Shown here: one piece after another, positions 19,024 through 28,035 of the stretch
How the letters are laid out: the number at the start of each line of letters is the position of its first letter
Numbering within the stretch: the first letter of the stretch is position 1
NCBI RefSeq assembly: GCF_013409865.1
Contig: NZ_JACCBM010000001.1
Location: 806,001-870,000 of the forward strand
Origin: Herbiconiux flava
Lineage (GTDB): Bacteria > Actinomycetota > Actinomycetes > Actinomycetales > Microbacteriaceae
Direction of reading: 5' to 3'
Length of the DNA: 64,000 bases
The notes under the pieces: generated by a model
The model's database searches: none
Told to the model about the DNA's origin: nothing
What the model saw: only the letters and a program-made list of their open reading frames with translations
Translations under genes and position numbers: made by a program

Positions 19024-19658
19024 CCCGTGTTCTCGTGATCGACAACTACGACAGCTTCGTCTACACGCTCAACGGCTATCTGCAGCAGCTCGGTGCCGAG
19101 ACCGAGGTCGTGCGCAACGACTCCTTCGACGCGGCCGACGCCGCCGAGACGATCGCCGGCTACGACGCCGTGCTGGTCTCACCCGGTCCCGGCAAGCCGT
19201 CCGAGGCCGGCGTCTCGATCCCGGTCGTGCTGGCGGCCCTCGACTCCGGCACCCCGCTGCTCGGCGTGTGCCTCGGCCACCAGGCGATCGCCGAGGCCCT
19301 CGGGGCGACGGTCACCAACGCCGAAGAGCTGATGCACGGCAAGACCTCGGTCATCCGGCACGACGACGACCCCTTCTACGACGGGGTGCCCGACGGCTTC
19401 ACGGCCACCCGCTACCACTCGCTCGCCGTGGTCGACGGCACGGTGCCCGACTCGCTCGTCGTGACCTCGCGCACCGACGGCGGCGTCATCATGGGCGTGC
19501 GTCACGTCACCGCACCGGTGTACGGGGTTCAGTTCCACCCCGAGTCGGTGCTGACCGAGGGCGGCTACCGGATGCTCGGCAACTGGCTCGCGACCGCGGG
19601 CCTCGCCGAGGCTCCCGAGCGTGCCGCCACGCTCAACCCGCTGCTGCGCGCGGTCTGA
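19020..19658 (+). CDS. pabA: aminodeoxychorismate/anthranilate synthase component II (glutamine amidotransferase)
   Basis: A class I glutamine amidotransferase that releases ammonia for synthesis of aminodeoxychorismate (folate) or anthranilate. The 212-residue product has the nucleophile elbow GVCLGHQAIAEALG, the oxyanion region SPGPGKPSEAG and the catalytic His-Glu in QFHPESVLTEGG. Family members here are often labelled pabA or trpG; location before pknB matches trpG of Mycobacterium tuberculosis. The chorismate-binding partner is not in the window. Convergent with pknB. Confidence 0.93.
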   Translation: MTRVLVIDNYDSFVYTLNGYLQQLGAETEVVRNDSFDAADAAETIAGYDAVLVSPGPGKPSEAGVSIPVVLAALDSGTPLLGVCLGHQAIAEALGATVTNAEELMHGKTSVIRHDDDPFYDGVPDGFTATRYHSLAVVDGTVPDSLVVTSRTDGGVIMGVRHVTAPVYGVQFHPESVLTEGGYRMLGNWLATAGLAEAPERAATLNPLLRAV

Positions 19659-19682
19659 CCCCGGCGCAAGTAGTAAGGATGA

Positions 19683-21398
19683 TCAGGCGCCGCTGCAGTA
19701 GAAGATCGTGATCGCCGACTTCTGAGCGGCGTCGCCCTCGCGGATCGACTGGCTCGAGACCGGTTGGCTGACGCCCGGGCTCTGCGGCGTCGCCGCGCAT
19801 CCGGGGTCGGGCTGCACCGTGACCTCGAGCTGCAGGCCCGCGAGGGTGGTCTGCGCGTCGGTGTAGGGCTCGCCCGTGACGTCGGGCACGGAGACGAGGC
19901 CGGTGGAGACGACCAGTTCGATGGTGTCGCCGGCGAAGGCGCCTGTGCCGCCGTCGGGGTCGGTGCGGATGACGATGTCCGACGGCACGTCGGGCGAGTT
20001 CTCCTTGACCGTCTGGCCGACCGAGAAGCCCGCCGTCGTGAGGGCCGTGCTCGCATCCGTCGCCGCCTGGCCGCTGACCGTCGGCACCGTGACCGACTGG
20101 CGCCCCTGCGAGACCCGCACGTCGATGACCGTGCCGGGGCCGACGATGGTGCCGGCCGGCGGATCGGTGTCGACGACCTGGCCCGCGGGCACCGTGTCGC
20201 TGTAGACGTCGTAGCGCGCGGTCACCAGGTCGAGCTGCTGCAGGGTGGCGTCGGCCGCCTCGTAGCTCTGCCCCGTCATGGTGGGGATCTCGCGCGAGGT
20301 GGAGGGCAACGTGTCGGTGGGGGTGAGGGTCAGCACCCAGAACACGATCGCCACGAGGATGACGGCGACCGAGACGACGCCCGCCCAGATCCAGACCACA
20401 GGCGGCCGCGACTGCGTGCGCACCGAGTACTCGTCGTCTCCGGCGAGCTGGGTGAGCGCCGAATCTGTTCCCTGGGTGAGGCTCGGCGGAGCTCCGAAGA
20501 GGGAGGACTGGAAGTCGTCGGCGGGCACGCGCTTCGACGGGATCTTGCCCGCACCGGCGATCTGCAGGTCGGTGCGGAACTCGACCGCGTTCTGGAAGCG
20601 GGCGAAGCGGTCCTTCGCCAGGGCATGCAGGGTGACCTGGTCGATCGCCGGCGACACCTGCGGGTTGATCGTCGACGGGGCGACCGGCATCTCGCTGACG
20701 TGCTGGTAGGCGACGGCGACCGGGGTCTCGCCCTTGAACGGCGGCTGGCCGGTGAGCATCTCGAACAGCACGACGCCGGTGGAGTAGAGGTCGGTGCGGG
20801 CGTCGACGGACTCGCCCCGGGCCTGCTCGGGCGAGAAGTACTGAGCCGTGCCGAGGATCGCCGTGGTCTGCGCGACCGTGGCCGAGGAGTCGGAGATGGC
20901 CCGGGCGATGCCGAAGTCCATCACCTTCACCTGGCCGCCGTGCGTGATCATCACGTTGCCCGGCTTGATGTCGCGGTGCACGACGCCGGCGCGGTGCGAG
21001 TACTCCAGGGCGGTGAGGATGCCCTCGGTGATGCGGATGGCCTCGGCCGAGTCGACCGGCCCCTCCTTGATCACGTCCTTGAGCAGCTTGCCCTCGACGA
21101 ACTCCATCACGATGAACGGCACGATGCCCTCGAAGCCGCCGGCCTCGGCCACCCGCTCCTCGCCGGCGTCGAAGACGCGCACGATCGTGGGATGCGCCAT
21201 GCGCGACGCGGCCTGCGCCTCCTGGCGGAACCGGGTGCGGAACACCGGGTCGCCCGCGAGCGACGACTTCAGCAGCTTGATGGCGACCTGCCGGCCGAGC
21301 CGCTCGTCGCGGCCCGAGTAGACGTTCGACATGCCGCCGCGCCCGATGAGCTCGCCGATGCGATACCTCCCGGCGAGGAGGCGGGTGTCGTCGGTCAC
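19683..21398 (-). CDS. pknB: Ser/Thr protein kinase PknB with PASTA repeats
   Basis: PknB senses cell-wall fragments through extracellular PASTA repeats and phosphorylates growth and division proteins. The 571-residue product has a kinase domain (about 12-275) with GRGGMSNV, Lys41, HRDIKPGN (141-148), DFG (161-163) and SPEQ, a juxtamembrane segment, one membrane helix (about 334-357) and about three PASTA-type repeats (371-571). The last repeat contains a cysteine near DPGCAATP and ends FYCSGA, so a disulfide is possible. Last gene of the fhaA operon, 61 bp after pknA. Confidence 0.97.
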   Translation of the reverse strand: MTDDTRLLAGRYRIGELIGRGGMSNVYSGRDERLGRQVAIKLLKSSLAGDPVFRTRFRQEAQAASRMAHPTIVRVFDAGEERVAEAGGFEGIVPFIVMEFVEGKLLKDVIKEGPVDSAEAIRITEGILTALEYSHRAGVVHRDIKPGNVMITHGGQVKVMDFGIARAISDSSATVAQTTAILGTAQYFSPEQARGESVDARTDLYSTGVVLFEMLTGQPPFKGETPVAVAYQHVSEMPVAPSTINPQVSPAIDQVTLHALAKDRFARFQNAVEFRTDLQIAGAGKIPSKRVPADDFQSSLFGAPPSLTQGTDSALTQLAGDDEYSVRTQSRPPVVWIWAGVVSVAVILVAIVFWVLTLTPTDTLPSTSREIPTMTGQSYEAADATLQQLDLVTARYDVYSDTVPAGQVVDTDPPAGTIVGPGTVIDVRVSQGRQSVTVPTVSGQAATDASTALTTAGFSVGQTVKENSPDVPSDIVIRTDPDGGTGAFAGDTIELVVSTGLVSVPDVTGEPYTDAQTTLAGLQLEVTVQPDPGCAATPQSPGVSQPVSSQSIREGDAAQKSAITIFYCSGA

Positions 21399-21459
21399 AG
21401 GTGCTGCTCCACGGAAATCGTCAAACGGACAGGTGTCGAGGTCAGGCTACCGGTCGGGC

Positions 21460-23223
21460 TCAATCTTCGGGCGTCTCGGAGGGCTTGGGCGTCGGGCCGC
21501 CACCGGAGATCGACAGTGTCAGCGCTGGCGAGAAGCCCGAGGCCGAGCCGGAGCAGGTCACCTGGTACTTGATCTCGATGGTCGAGGTCTCGGCACCCGT
21601 CGCCGTGAACTCGGCGCTCGTCGCCGTTCCCGGCTCGGCCTGCAGGGTCGCGTTCGTCGCCTGCAGCGTGTAGCCGTCGAGCGTGGTTCCCGAGGGGCAG
21701 CTGTACGACGACCAGGAGACCGTGAAGTTCTCACCGGGCTCCACGCTGCCGGAGTCGGTGGTCGGAGCCGTCGCCGGGGCGTCGGGAACGATCACGTCGC
21801 CGTAGACCGTGAGCTGGATGGTGGTACCCGGGTCGACGTTGCCGACGGGGGTGGCCTGGTAGACGACGTCGACCTGATCGGCCGAGGGGGCGGCGTTGCC
21901 GACCACGCGGCTGGCCGACAGGCCCATGCCCTCGAGGATGCCCGAGGCGTCGGCGAACGACTGGCCCTTGAGCTCCGCCTCGGAGACGGGGATGCGCGTG
22001 TTGGACGGCGTGGGCGACGGAGCCGTGGTGGTCGGAGGCGCGGAGGTGGGCGGTGCGCTCGTGGAGGTGGTCGCGGGCACCGCGTTGCCGCCGTTGTTGT
22101 TCTGGAAGAGAACGGTGACGAGGGTTCCGACGCCGATGACCAGCAGGATGATGATCAGCACGATGAGCGGCCAGGTCCACGGGCTGCGCTTCTTCGGCGC
22201 CTCCTCGACCGCGTCGGTCTCGGGGTCGGTGGGGAACAGCAGCGGGTTGGCCGCGGCTCCACCGGCGGCACCGGCTCCCGCCGCGGCGAGCACGGTGGTC
22301 GCCTGGGTGGCGTCGTTGCTCGTCGGCATGACGGTGGTGGCCGAGGTCGGGGGCAGCGGCTCGTCGCCGAGCACAGCGGGCACGGCCGCCGCCGCCGAGG
22401 CGATGTCGCCGCGACGCAGCGCCATGGCGGCCCGCGCGAGGGCACCGGTGGAGGTCGGCCGGTCTTCGGGCTTCTTGGCGATGCAGGAGAGCACGAGGTT
22501 GCGCACCGGGGTGGCGATCGTGGTCGGCAGGTCGGGCGGCGTCTCGTTGATCTGCGCCATCGCGATCGCGACCTGCGACTCGCCCGTGAACGGGCGCTTG
22601 CCCGCCAGGCACTCGTAGGCGACGATGCCGAGCGAGTAGATGTCGGTGGTGGGGGAGGCCGGCTGACCGCTGGCCTGCTCGGGCGAGAGGTACTGCACGG
22701 TGCCCATGACCTGGCCGGTCGCGGTGAGCGGCACCTGGTCGGCGATGCGAGCGATGCCGAAGTCGGTGATCTTCACACGGCCGTCGGGCGTGATCAGCAG
22801 GTTGCCTGGCTTGATGTCGCGGTGCACGAGGCCCGCGGCGTGCGCGGCCTGCAGGGCGAGCGCGGTCTGGGCGACGATGTCGAGCACCCGGTCGGTGGAG
22901 AGCACGTGCTCGCGCTCGAGGATGGTGGAGAGCGCCTCGCCGGGCACCAGCTCCATCACGAGGTAGGCGCTGCCCTCCTCCTCGCCGTAGTCGAAGACGT
23001 TCGCGATGCCCTCGTGGTTGACGAGCGCGGCGTGCCGGGCCTCGGCGCGGAAGCGCTCGAGGAAGCCCGGGTCGCCCAGGTACTCGTCCTTCAGGATCTT
23101 GATCGCGACGGTGCGGCCGATCACGAGGTCGGTCGCCTGCCAGACCTCGCCCATGCCGCCGATCGCGATGCGATTCGACAGCTCGTACCGGCCCCCGAAG
23201 GTCACCCCTGCTGTGGGTCTCAT
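21460..23223 (-). CDS. pknA: Ser/Thr protein kinase PknA-type with extended extracellular region
   Basis: A 587-residue receptor kinase: kinase domain (about 13-272) with GIGGMGEV, Lys42, HRDIKPGN (134-141) and DFG (154-156); an Ala/Thr-rich linker; one membrane helix (about 350-373); a Thr/Pro stalk; one PASTA-like repeat (about 411-477); and a final beta-rich domain (about 490-575) with a cysteine pair (SYSCPSG and QVTCSGS). Mycobacterial PknA has no such sensor domain, so ligand recognition may be shared with PknB here. The start overlaps pbpA by 4 bp. Place in the operon identifies it as the pknA equivalent. Confidence 0.94.
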   Translation of the reverse strand: MRPTAGVTFGGRYELSNRIAIGGMGEVWQATDLVIGRTVAIKILKDEYLGDPGFLERFRAEARHAALVNHEGIANVFDYGEEEGSAYLVMELVPGEALSTILEREHVLSTDRVLDIVAQTALALQAAHAAGLVHRDIKPGNLLITPDGRVKITDFGIARIADQVPLTATGQVMGTVQYLSPEQASGQPASPTTDIYSLGIVAYECLAGKRPFTGESQVAIAMAQINETPPDLPTTIATPVRNLVLSCIAKKPEDRPTSTGALARAAMALRRGDIASAAAAVPAVLGDEPLPPTSATTVMPTSNDATQATTVLAAAGAGAAGGAAANPLLFPTDPETDAVEEAPKKRSPWTWPLIVLIIILLVIGVGTLVTVLFQNNNGGNAVPATTSTSAPPTSAPPTTTAPSPTPSNTRIPVSEAELKGQSFADASGILEGMGLSASRVVGNAAPSADQVDVVYQATPVGNVDPGTTIQLTVYGDVIVPDAPATAPTTDSGSVEPGENFTVSWSSYSCPSGTTLDGYTLQATNATLQAEPGTATSAEFTATGAETSTIEIKYQVTCSGSASGFSPALTLSISGGGPTPKPSETPED

Positions 23224-24671
23224 TTACTCAGCACCGCCTCTAGTACTCGTTTCGCGATCGGCGCGGCCAATTCGTTGCCTGTGCCCGATTGGCCCAGCCC
23301 ACCGCCGTCTTCCACGACCACAGCGACGGCGACCCGAGGGTTGTCAGCCGGGGCGAAACCGGTGAACCACAGGGTGTAGGGATCGTCTTCCCCGTTCTCT
23401 GCGGTGCCGGTCTTACCAGCCACACTGACGCCGTCTATTCTTGCATTAGTAGCCGCGCCGTTATCGACCGCCTGCGCCATCAGCGTCGAAAGTTCCGAAG
23501 CTGTTACATCGGTCAGCGGGGTCGAGAATTCCTTCGCCTCGAAGCTCTGCAGCACGCTCAGATCGGGGGCCCGGATCTCGTCGATGAGATCGGGCGTCAT
23601 GATCGTGCCGCCGTTCGCGACGGCCGCCGAGAGCATCGCGATCTGCAGCGGCGTCGCCACGTCGCTGCCCTGACCGAAGGCCGAGAGGGCGAGCTGCGCG
23701 TCGTCGAGGCCGCGCGGGTACTCGCTCGTCGAGACGTCCATCGGGATGGACAGCTCGCTGCCGAAGCCGAACGCGCTGGCCATGTCGCCGAGCGAGGACT
23801 CGCCCATCTCCATGCCGAGCTCGGCCATCGGGATGTTGCAGGAGAGGATGAAGGCGGTCGCGATGGAGACCGTGTCACCGCCTCCGCAGGTGCCGCCGCC
23901 GGCGTTCGCCACGGTCGCGTCGCTGCCGGGGAGCGGCAGGCGCGCGAGGTTCGGCTCGGTGTGGTCGACCGGCAGCCCGGAGTTCTGCAGCGCCGCCGAG
24001 GTGGTGACGATCTTGAACGTCGAGCCCGGGGGGTTCAGGTCGTTGATCGTCTTGTTGATGAGCGGGTCGCCGGGGGCCGCCAGCAGCTGGTCATAGGCGT
24101 CGAGCACCTGCTGGGTGTCGTGCGCGGCCAGGGCGTTGGGGTCGTAGTCGGGCTTGGAGACCATGGCCAGGATGCGCCCGGTCGACGGCTCGATCGCCAC
24201 GACGGCGCCCTGGTAGCTGCCGAGCGCGTCGTACGCGGCCTGCTGCACCACCGGGTCGATGGTGAGCTCGACCGAGGCGCCCTGCGGGTTCTTGCCGGTG
24301 ACCAGGCGGTCGAGGTACTCCAGGAACTGCGAGTCGCTCGTGCCGCTGAGGTAGTCGTTCATCGACTGCTCGATCTGGCTGGAGCCCTGGCCGAGTGTGT
24401 AGTAGCCCGTGACCGCGCTGTAGAGCGGGCCCTGCGGGTAGCTCCGCTGGTACTTGAACTCGTCGCCCGTGGGCACCGAGACCGCGATCGGCTGCCCGTC
24501 GACCAGGATCGGCCCGCGCTCGACGTCGTAGCTGGCGTAGATGGTGCGGGCGTTCCGGGCGTCGCCCGCGAGGTTGTCGGCCTGGAAGAACTGGATCAGC
24601 GTCGTCGAGACGAGCAGGGCCAGGAACATCGCGAACACGACGATGCTCACGCGCTTGAGTTCTCGGGTCAC
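23220..24671 (-). CDS. pbpA: class B penicillin-binding protein PbpA (FtsI/PBP2 family)
   Basis: A transpeptidase that crosslinks peptidoglycan, working with a SEDS glycosyltransferase. The 483-residue product has an N-terminal membrane helix (IVVFAMFLALLVSTTLIQF), a dimerisation region, and the transpeptidase domain with the acyl-accepting serine in GSTFKIVTT (SxxK), the SCN motif in LSCNIPMAELG and KTGTAENG. GTG start 4 bp after rodA and a 4-bp overlap with pknA. It is probably phosphorylated or localised through the kinases of this operon, by analogy to mycobacteria. Confidence 0.96.
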   Translation of the reverse strand: MTRELKRVSIVVFAMFLALLVSTTLIQFFQADNLAGDARNARTIYASYDVERGPILVDGQPIAVSVPTGDEFKYQRSYPQGPLYSAVTGYYTLGQGSSQIEQSMNDYLSGTSDSQFLEYLDRLVTGKNPQGASVELTIDPVVQQAAYDALGSYQGAVVAIEPSTGRILAMVSKPDYDPNALAAHDTQQVLDAYDQLLAAPGDPLINKTINDLNPPGSTFKIVTTSAALQNSGLPVDHTEPNLARLPLPGSDATVANAGGGTCGGGDTVSIATAFILSCNIPMAELGMEMGESSLGDMASAFGFGSELSIPMDVSTSEYPRGLDDAQLALSAFGQGSDVATPLQIAMLSAAVANGGTIMTPDLIDEIRAPDLSVLQSFEAKEFSTPLTDVTASELSTLMAQAVDNGAATNARIDGVSVAGKTGTAENGEDDPYTLWFTGFAPADNPRVAVAVVVEDGGGLGQSGTGNELAAPIAKRVLEAVLSK

Positions 24672-24675
24672 GGGT

Positions 24676-26073
24676 CTAGATCACCAGCCTCGGCTGATTG
24701 CGCACTGTGTCCGACAGGCGGAGCAGCAGCGCGACGATGATCCAGTTGGCCACCAGCGACGATCCGCCGGCCGCGAGGAACGGGGTCGTCAGACCGGTCA
24801 GCGGGATCACCCGGGTGACGCCGCCGATCACGATGAAGCACTGCAGCGCCAGCGTGAACGAGAGGCCGACGCCGAGCAGCCGGCCGAAGTCGTCCTGCCC
24901 CGCGAAGCTGATGCGGAGGCCGCGCGAGATGAACAGCAGGTAGAGGCCGAAGATGGCGAACAGGCCGGCCAGCCCCAGCTCCTCGCCGAGCGAGGCGATG
25001 ATGTAGTCGCTCTGCGCCAGCGGGGTGATGTCGGGCCGGCCCTCGCCGAGACCCGTGCCGATCAGCCCGCCGTTGGCGAGGCCGAACAGCCCCTGCACCA
25101 GCTGGTAGCTGCCGCCCTGGGCGTCGTAGACGGCGGGGTTGAAGGCGTCGAGCCAGTTCGTGAAGCGGTCGTTGACGTAGACGAGCACCTGCCCGGCGAT
25201 CACACCGCCGGCGAGGAACAGGCCGACCCCGAGCACGACCCAGCTCGCCCGCCCCGTGGCGACGTAGATCATCACCACGAACAGTCCGAAGTAGAGCAGC
25301 GCCGTGCCGAGGTCGCGCTGGAAGATGATGATCGCCATCGAGAGGGCCCAGAGCACCAGGATGGGGCCGAGGTCGCGGCCGCGCGGGAAGCGGAGGCCGA
25401 GCATCCGTCGACCCACCATCGAGAGGCTGTCGCGGCGCGAGACCAGGTAGCCCGCGAAGAAGACGGCCAGGGCGATCTTCGCCACCTCGCCGGGCTGGAA
25501 CGAGAACGAGCCGACGTGGATCCAGACCCGGGCGCCGTTGATCTCCTGGCCGAGCACCGGCAGCATCGGCAGGAGGAGGAGCACACCGGCGACGAGCCCG
25601 GCGACGTAGGTGTAGCGCTGCAGCACGCGGTGGTTGCGGATGACGACGATCACGGCGATCGCGAGGGCCACCGCCACGGCCGTCCAGACCACCTGCCGAA
25701 GCGCGGTCGACTCCCAGCCGGTGAGCTTCTCGGCGATGTCGATTCGGTAGATCATCGCGATGCCGATGCCGTTCAGGAGCGAGGCGATCGGCAGGATGAA
25801 GGGGTCGGCGTTCGTGGCCACCAGCCGCAGCGCGATGTGCATGGCGAACACGAGCACGGCGAGCCCGGCGCCCAGGGTCACGACGGTGAGATCGGCCGAG
25901 CCCAGCGCGCCGAACTGCACGATCACGACCGCGAAGGCGTTGACCGCGCAGACGAACAGCAGCAGGAACAGCTCGAGGTTGCGCAGCTTCTGCGGCACGC
26001 GGATGCGTCGGATGCCCTTGCCCGGTGTGGCGGCCGGAGTGGGGGAGACGGGAGCGGTGGGGGCGGCGGACAT
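24676..26073 (-). CDS. rodA: SEDS peptidoglycan glycosyltransferase RodA/FtsW
   Basis: SEDS proteins polymerise lipid II into glycan strands with a class B PBP partner; pbpA is immediately downstream. The 465-residue product begins MSAAPTAPVSPTPAATPGKG and has about ten or more membrane helices, with family segments QRDLGTALLYFG, NGARVWIHVGSFSFQPGEVAKIALAVF split around residue 230-260, and the ending SLVANWIIVALLLRLSD. The ATG (26071-26073) shares one base with the pstP stop (TGATG). A longer reading frame continues upstream but crosses the pstP gene and is not used. Confidence 0.95.
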   Translation of the reverse strand: MSAAPTAPVSPTPAATPGKGIRRIRVPQKLRNLELFLLLFVCAVNAFAVVIVQFGALGSADLTVVTLGAGLAVLVFAMHIALRLVATNADPFILPIASLLNGIGIAMIYRIDIAEKLTGWESTALRQVVWTAVAVALAIAVIVVIRNHRVLQRYTYVAGLVAGVLLLLPMLPVLGQEINGARVWIHVGSFSFQPGEVAKIALAVFFAGYLVSRRDSLSMVGRRMLGLRFPRGRDLGPILVLWALSMAIIIFQRDLGTALLYFGLFVVMIYVATGRASWVVLGVGLFLAGGVIAGQVLVYVNDRFTNWLDAFNPAVYDAQGGSYQLVQGLFGLANGGLIGTGLGEGRPDITPLAQSDYIIASLGEELGLAGLFAIFGLYLLFISRGLRISFAGQDDFGRLLGVGLSFTLALQCFIVIGGVTRVIPLTGLTTPFLAAGGSSLVANWIIVALLLRLSDTVRNQPRLVI

Positions 26074-27428
26074 CAGGGGGCCGGGGTTCCGGTCGGGGTG
26101 GGCGGGGGCGTGCCGTCCGGCGCGGGAGTCGGGGTGGGTGTCGAGGTGGAGGGTGCGCCGCCCTCGTCGGTGGGGGTCGCGGAGTTCAGGCGCTCGACGA
26201 TCTCCCGGGCATCCTGCACCGAATCGGCGGTGATGGTCTTCTCGACCTGGTTCTGGGCGTAGGGAGTGAGCGCGTCGGACTCGATCTCGGTCTGCTGGTA
26301 GACGTGCGAGAGCGAGATGGGCCCGACACCCTGCTGGATGCCCTGGTAGATCGAGACGTAGCCGTCGGACTCGCCGACGTAGTAGCGCGTCTGCGTCCAG
26401 CGGTAGCCGGCCCAGAGACCCGCCGCGACCAGAGCGATCACGAGGATGGCGCCGACCAGCCAGGTGATCTTGCGTCGGCGGCCGCGGCGGCGGTCTTCTT
26501 CGATCAGCTCGTCGAGGTAGTCCTCGGAGCCGGGCTCGAAGTGGCTCGGCTCGGTGCTCGCGGGGCCGCGCGGGTGCAGGCGGAGGCCCGGGATGCCGGC
26601 CAGGTTGGTGGAACGGGTGGTGCGGCGGCCGGTGCGCTGCTCGAAGGCGATGGGCGAGGCCGCCGAGCCGACGATGACCGGCTCGACCTCGGGGGTCTCG
26701 AGCGACTGGTGCACGTCGACCACGACGACGGTGACGTTGTCGGGGGCGCCGTGGTCGAGGCTCTCCTTGACCAGGGCGTTCGCGGCGTCGCTCGGCGAGA
26801 CCTGGTTCTTCAGGACCTTCTCGATGTCGTCGTGCTCGACCACACCCGAGAGGCCGTCGGAGCAGAGCATCCACCGGTCGCCGGGCCGGGTGTCCATGAC
26901 CTGGAGGTCGACCTCGGGGGCCGCGTCGACGTCGCCGAGCACCCGCATCAGCACCGAGCGGCGCGGGTGGGTCTTGGCCTCCTCGGGGGTGATGCGGCCC
27001 GAGTCGACGAGGCGCTGAACGAAGGTGTGGTCGACCGTGATCTGGGTCAGCACGTCGTCGCGCAGGCGGTACACCCGCGAGTCGCCGATGTGGGCGAGTG
27101 CGACACTGTGGCCCACCCGCACGAGGGCGCTGAGGGTGGTGCCCATACCGGTGAGCTCCGGATGCTCGTACACCGTCTCGGTGAGCACGGCGTTCGCGGC
27201 GACGATCGCCTCCTGCAGCGCGAACTCGGCGTCGACCGCCGACCCGTACTCGCCGTCGATCTCGGCCAGACGCTGGAGTGCCAGGGCGCTCGCGACGTCG
27301 CCGCCCGCGTGCCCGCCCATGCCGTCGGCCACCGCGAAGAGCGTCTCGCCCGCGAACCCGGAGTCCTGGTTGTTGGAGCGGATCTTGCCCACGTGGGACA
27401 CGGCCGCGCTCACGGTCACGATCGCCAC
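26073..27428 (-). CDS. pstP: PP2C-family Ser/Thr protein phosphatase PstP
   Basis: Dephosphorylates proteins that PknA and PknB phosphorylate. The 451-residue product has a PPM/PP2C domain (about 1-235) with metal-binding aspartates in AVADGMGGHAGGDVAS, IGDSRVYRL and LCSDGLSGVV, a cytoplasmic linker, one membrane helix (about 325-347), and an extracellular tail that ends in a Thr/Pro-rich stretch. GTG start; 3-bp gap from fhaB. Domain layout equals mycobacterial PstP. Confidence 0.96.
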   Translation of the reverse strand: MAIVTVSAAVSHVGKIRSNNQDSGFAGETLFAVADGMGGHAGGDVASALALQRLAEIDGEYGSAVDAEFALQEAIVAANAVLTETVYEHPELTGMGTTLSALVRVGHSVALAHIGDSRVYRLRDDVLTQITVDHTFVQRLVDSGRITPEEAKTHPRRSVLMRVLGDVDAAPEVDLQVMDTRPGDRWMLCSDGLSGVVEHDDIEKVLKNQVSPSDAANALVKESLDHGAPDNVTVVVVDVHQSLETPEVEPVIVGSAASPIAFEQRTGRRTTRSTNLAGIPGLRLHPRGPASTEPSHFEPGSEDYLDELIEEDRRRGRRRKITWLVGAILVIALVAAGLWAGYRWTQTRYYVGESDGYVSIYQGIQQGVGPISLSHVYQQTEIESDALTPYAQNQVEKTITADSVQDAREIVERLNSATPTDEGGAPSTSTPTPTPAPDGTPPPTPTGTPAP

Positions 27429-27431
27429 CGG

Positions 27432-28028
27432 CTACCGCCGCAGTTCGAAGCTCGTGGCGCCGATGCGGATCGGCGTGTTCAGGGGAACGTGGACGGGGGA
27501 GGTGACGCGCTGGCCGTCGAGGAAGGTGCCGTTGGTGGAGTCGAGGTCCTGGATGACCCACTCCTCACCCCACACCATCAGGCGCGCGTGATGGGTGGAG
27601 GTGTAGTCGTCGCGGATGACCACGCTCGAGTCGCTCGAGCGGCCGATCGTGAGCGGCTCGGTGCCGAGCGGGATCTCGCTGCCGTTCTTCGGGCCCGAGG
27701 TGATGACGAGGCGGCGCGCGTTCGCCGTGCTGGCGCGGGGCGGGCCGGAGAGCTCGGTGCCAGGGGCCGGCACGAAGGTGGGCACCTTCGGGGCGGGCGG
27801 AGCCGGGGTCGCGGGGGTCTGCGGTGCCGGGGCCTGCGCGGCGTTCGAAGACCTGGCCCCGGCTGCGCCGCCGCCGGCGGCTGCGGCGGCGGGTGCTGCG
27901 TCGCTTCGCAGCTTGCGCACACGCTGCCCGAACAGGTCGGAGCGCATCGCGTAGACGACGATGAAGATGAACACCCAGAGCAGGGCCAGGAAGGCCAGCT
28001 GCAGGATGAGGAGTGTGAGTTCGCTCAT
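27432..28028 (-). CDS. fhaB: FHA-domain membrane protein FhaB
   Basis: A 198-residue protein with an N-terminal membrane helix (LTLLILQLAFLALLWVFIFIV in about residues 4-25), a low-complexity Ala/Pro linker, and a C-terminal FHA domain with IGRSSDSSVVIRDDYTSTHH and DLDSTNGTFLDG, which bind phosphothreonine. Equivalent to FhaB/FipA, which links PknA/PknB to the divisome in mycobacteria. The ATG at 28026-28028 was preferred because the helix begins there and because the frame upstream overlaps fhaA and looks like noncoding sequence. 7 bp after fhaA. Confidence 0.93.
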   Translation of the reverse strand: MSELTLLILQLAFLALLWVFIFIVVYAMRSDLFGQRVRKLRSDAAPAAAAAGGGAAGARSSNAAQAPAPQTPATPAPPAPKVPTFVPAPGTELSGPPRASTANARRLVITSGPKNGSEIPLGTEPLTIGRSSDSSVVIRDDYTSTHHARLMVWGEEWVIQDLDSTNGTFLDGQRVTSPVHVPLNTPIRIGATSFELRR

Positions 28029-28035
28029 GGCCCGC

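Noticed and set aside
24676..27561. Apparent fusion of RodA with a 500-residue upstream extension
   Set aside because: The extension is an out-of-frame reading of pstP and fhaB; the RodA start at 26073 overlaps the pstP stop in a normal TGATG junction.
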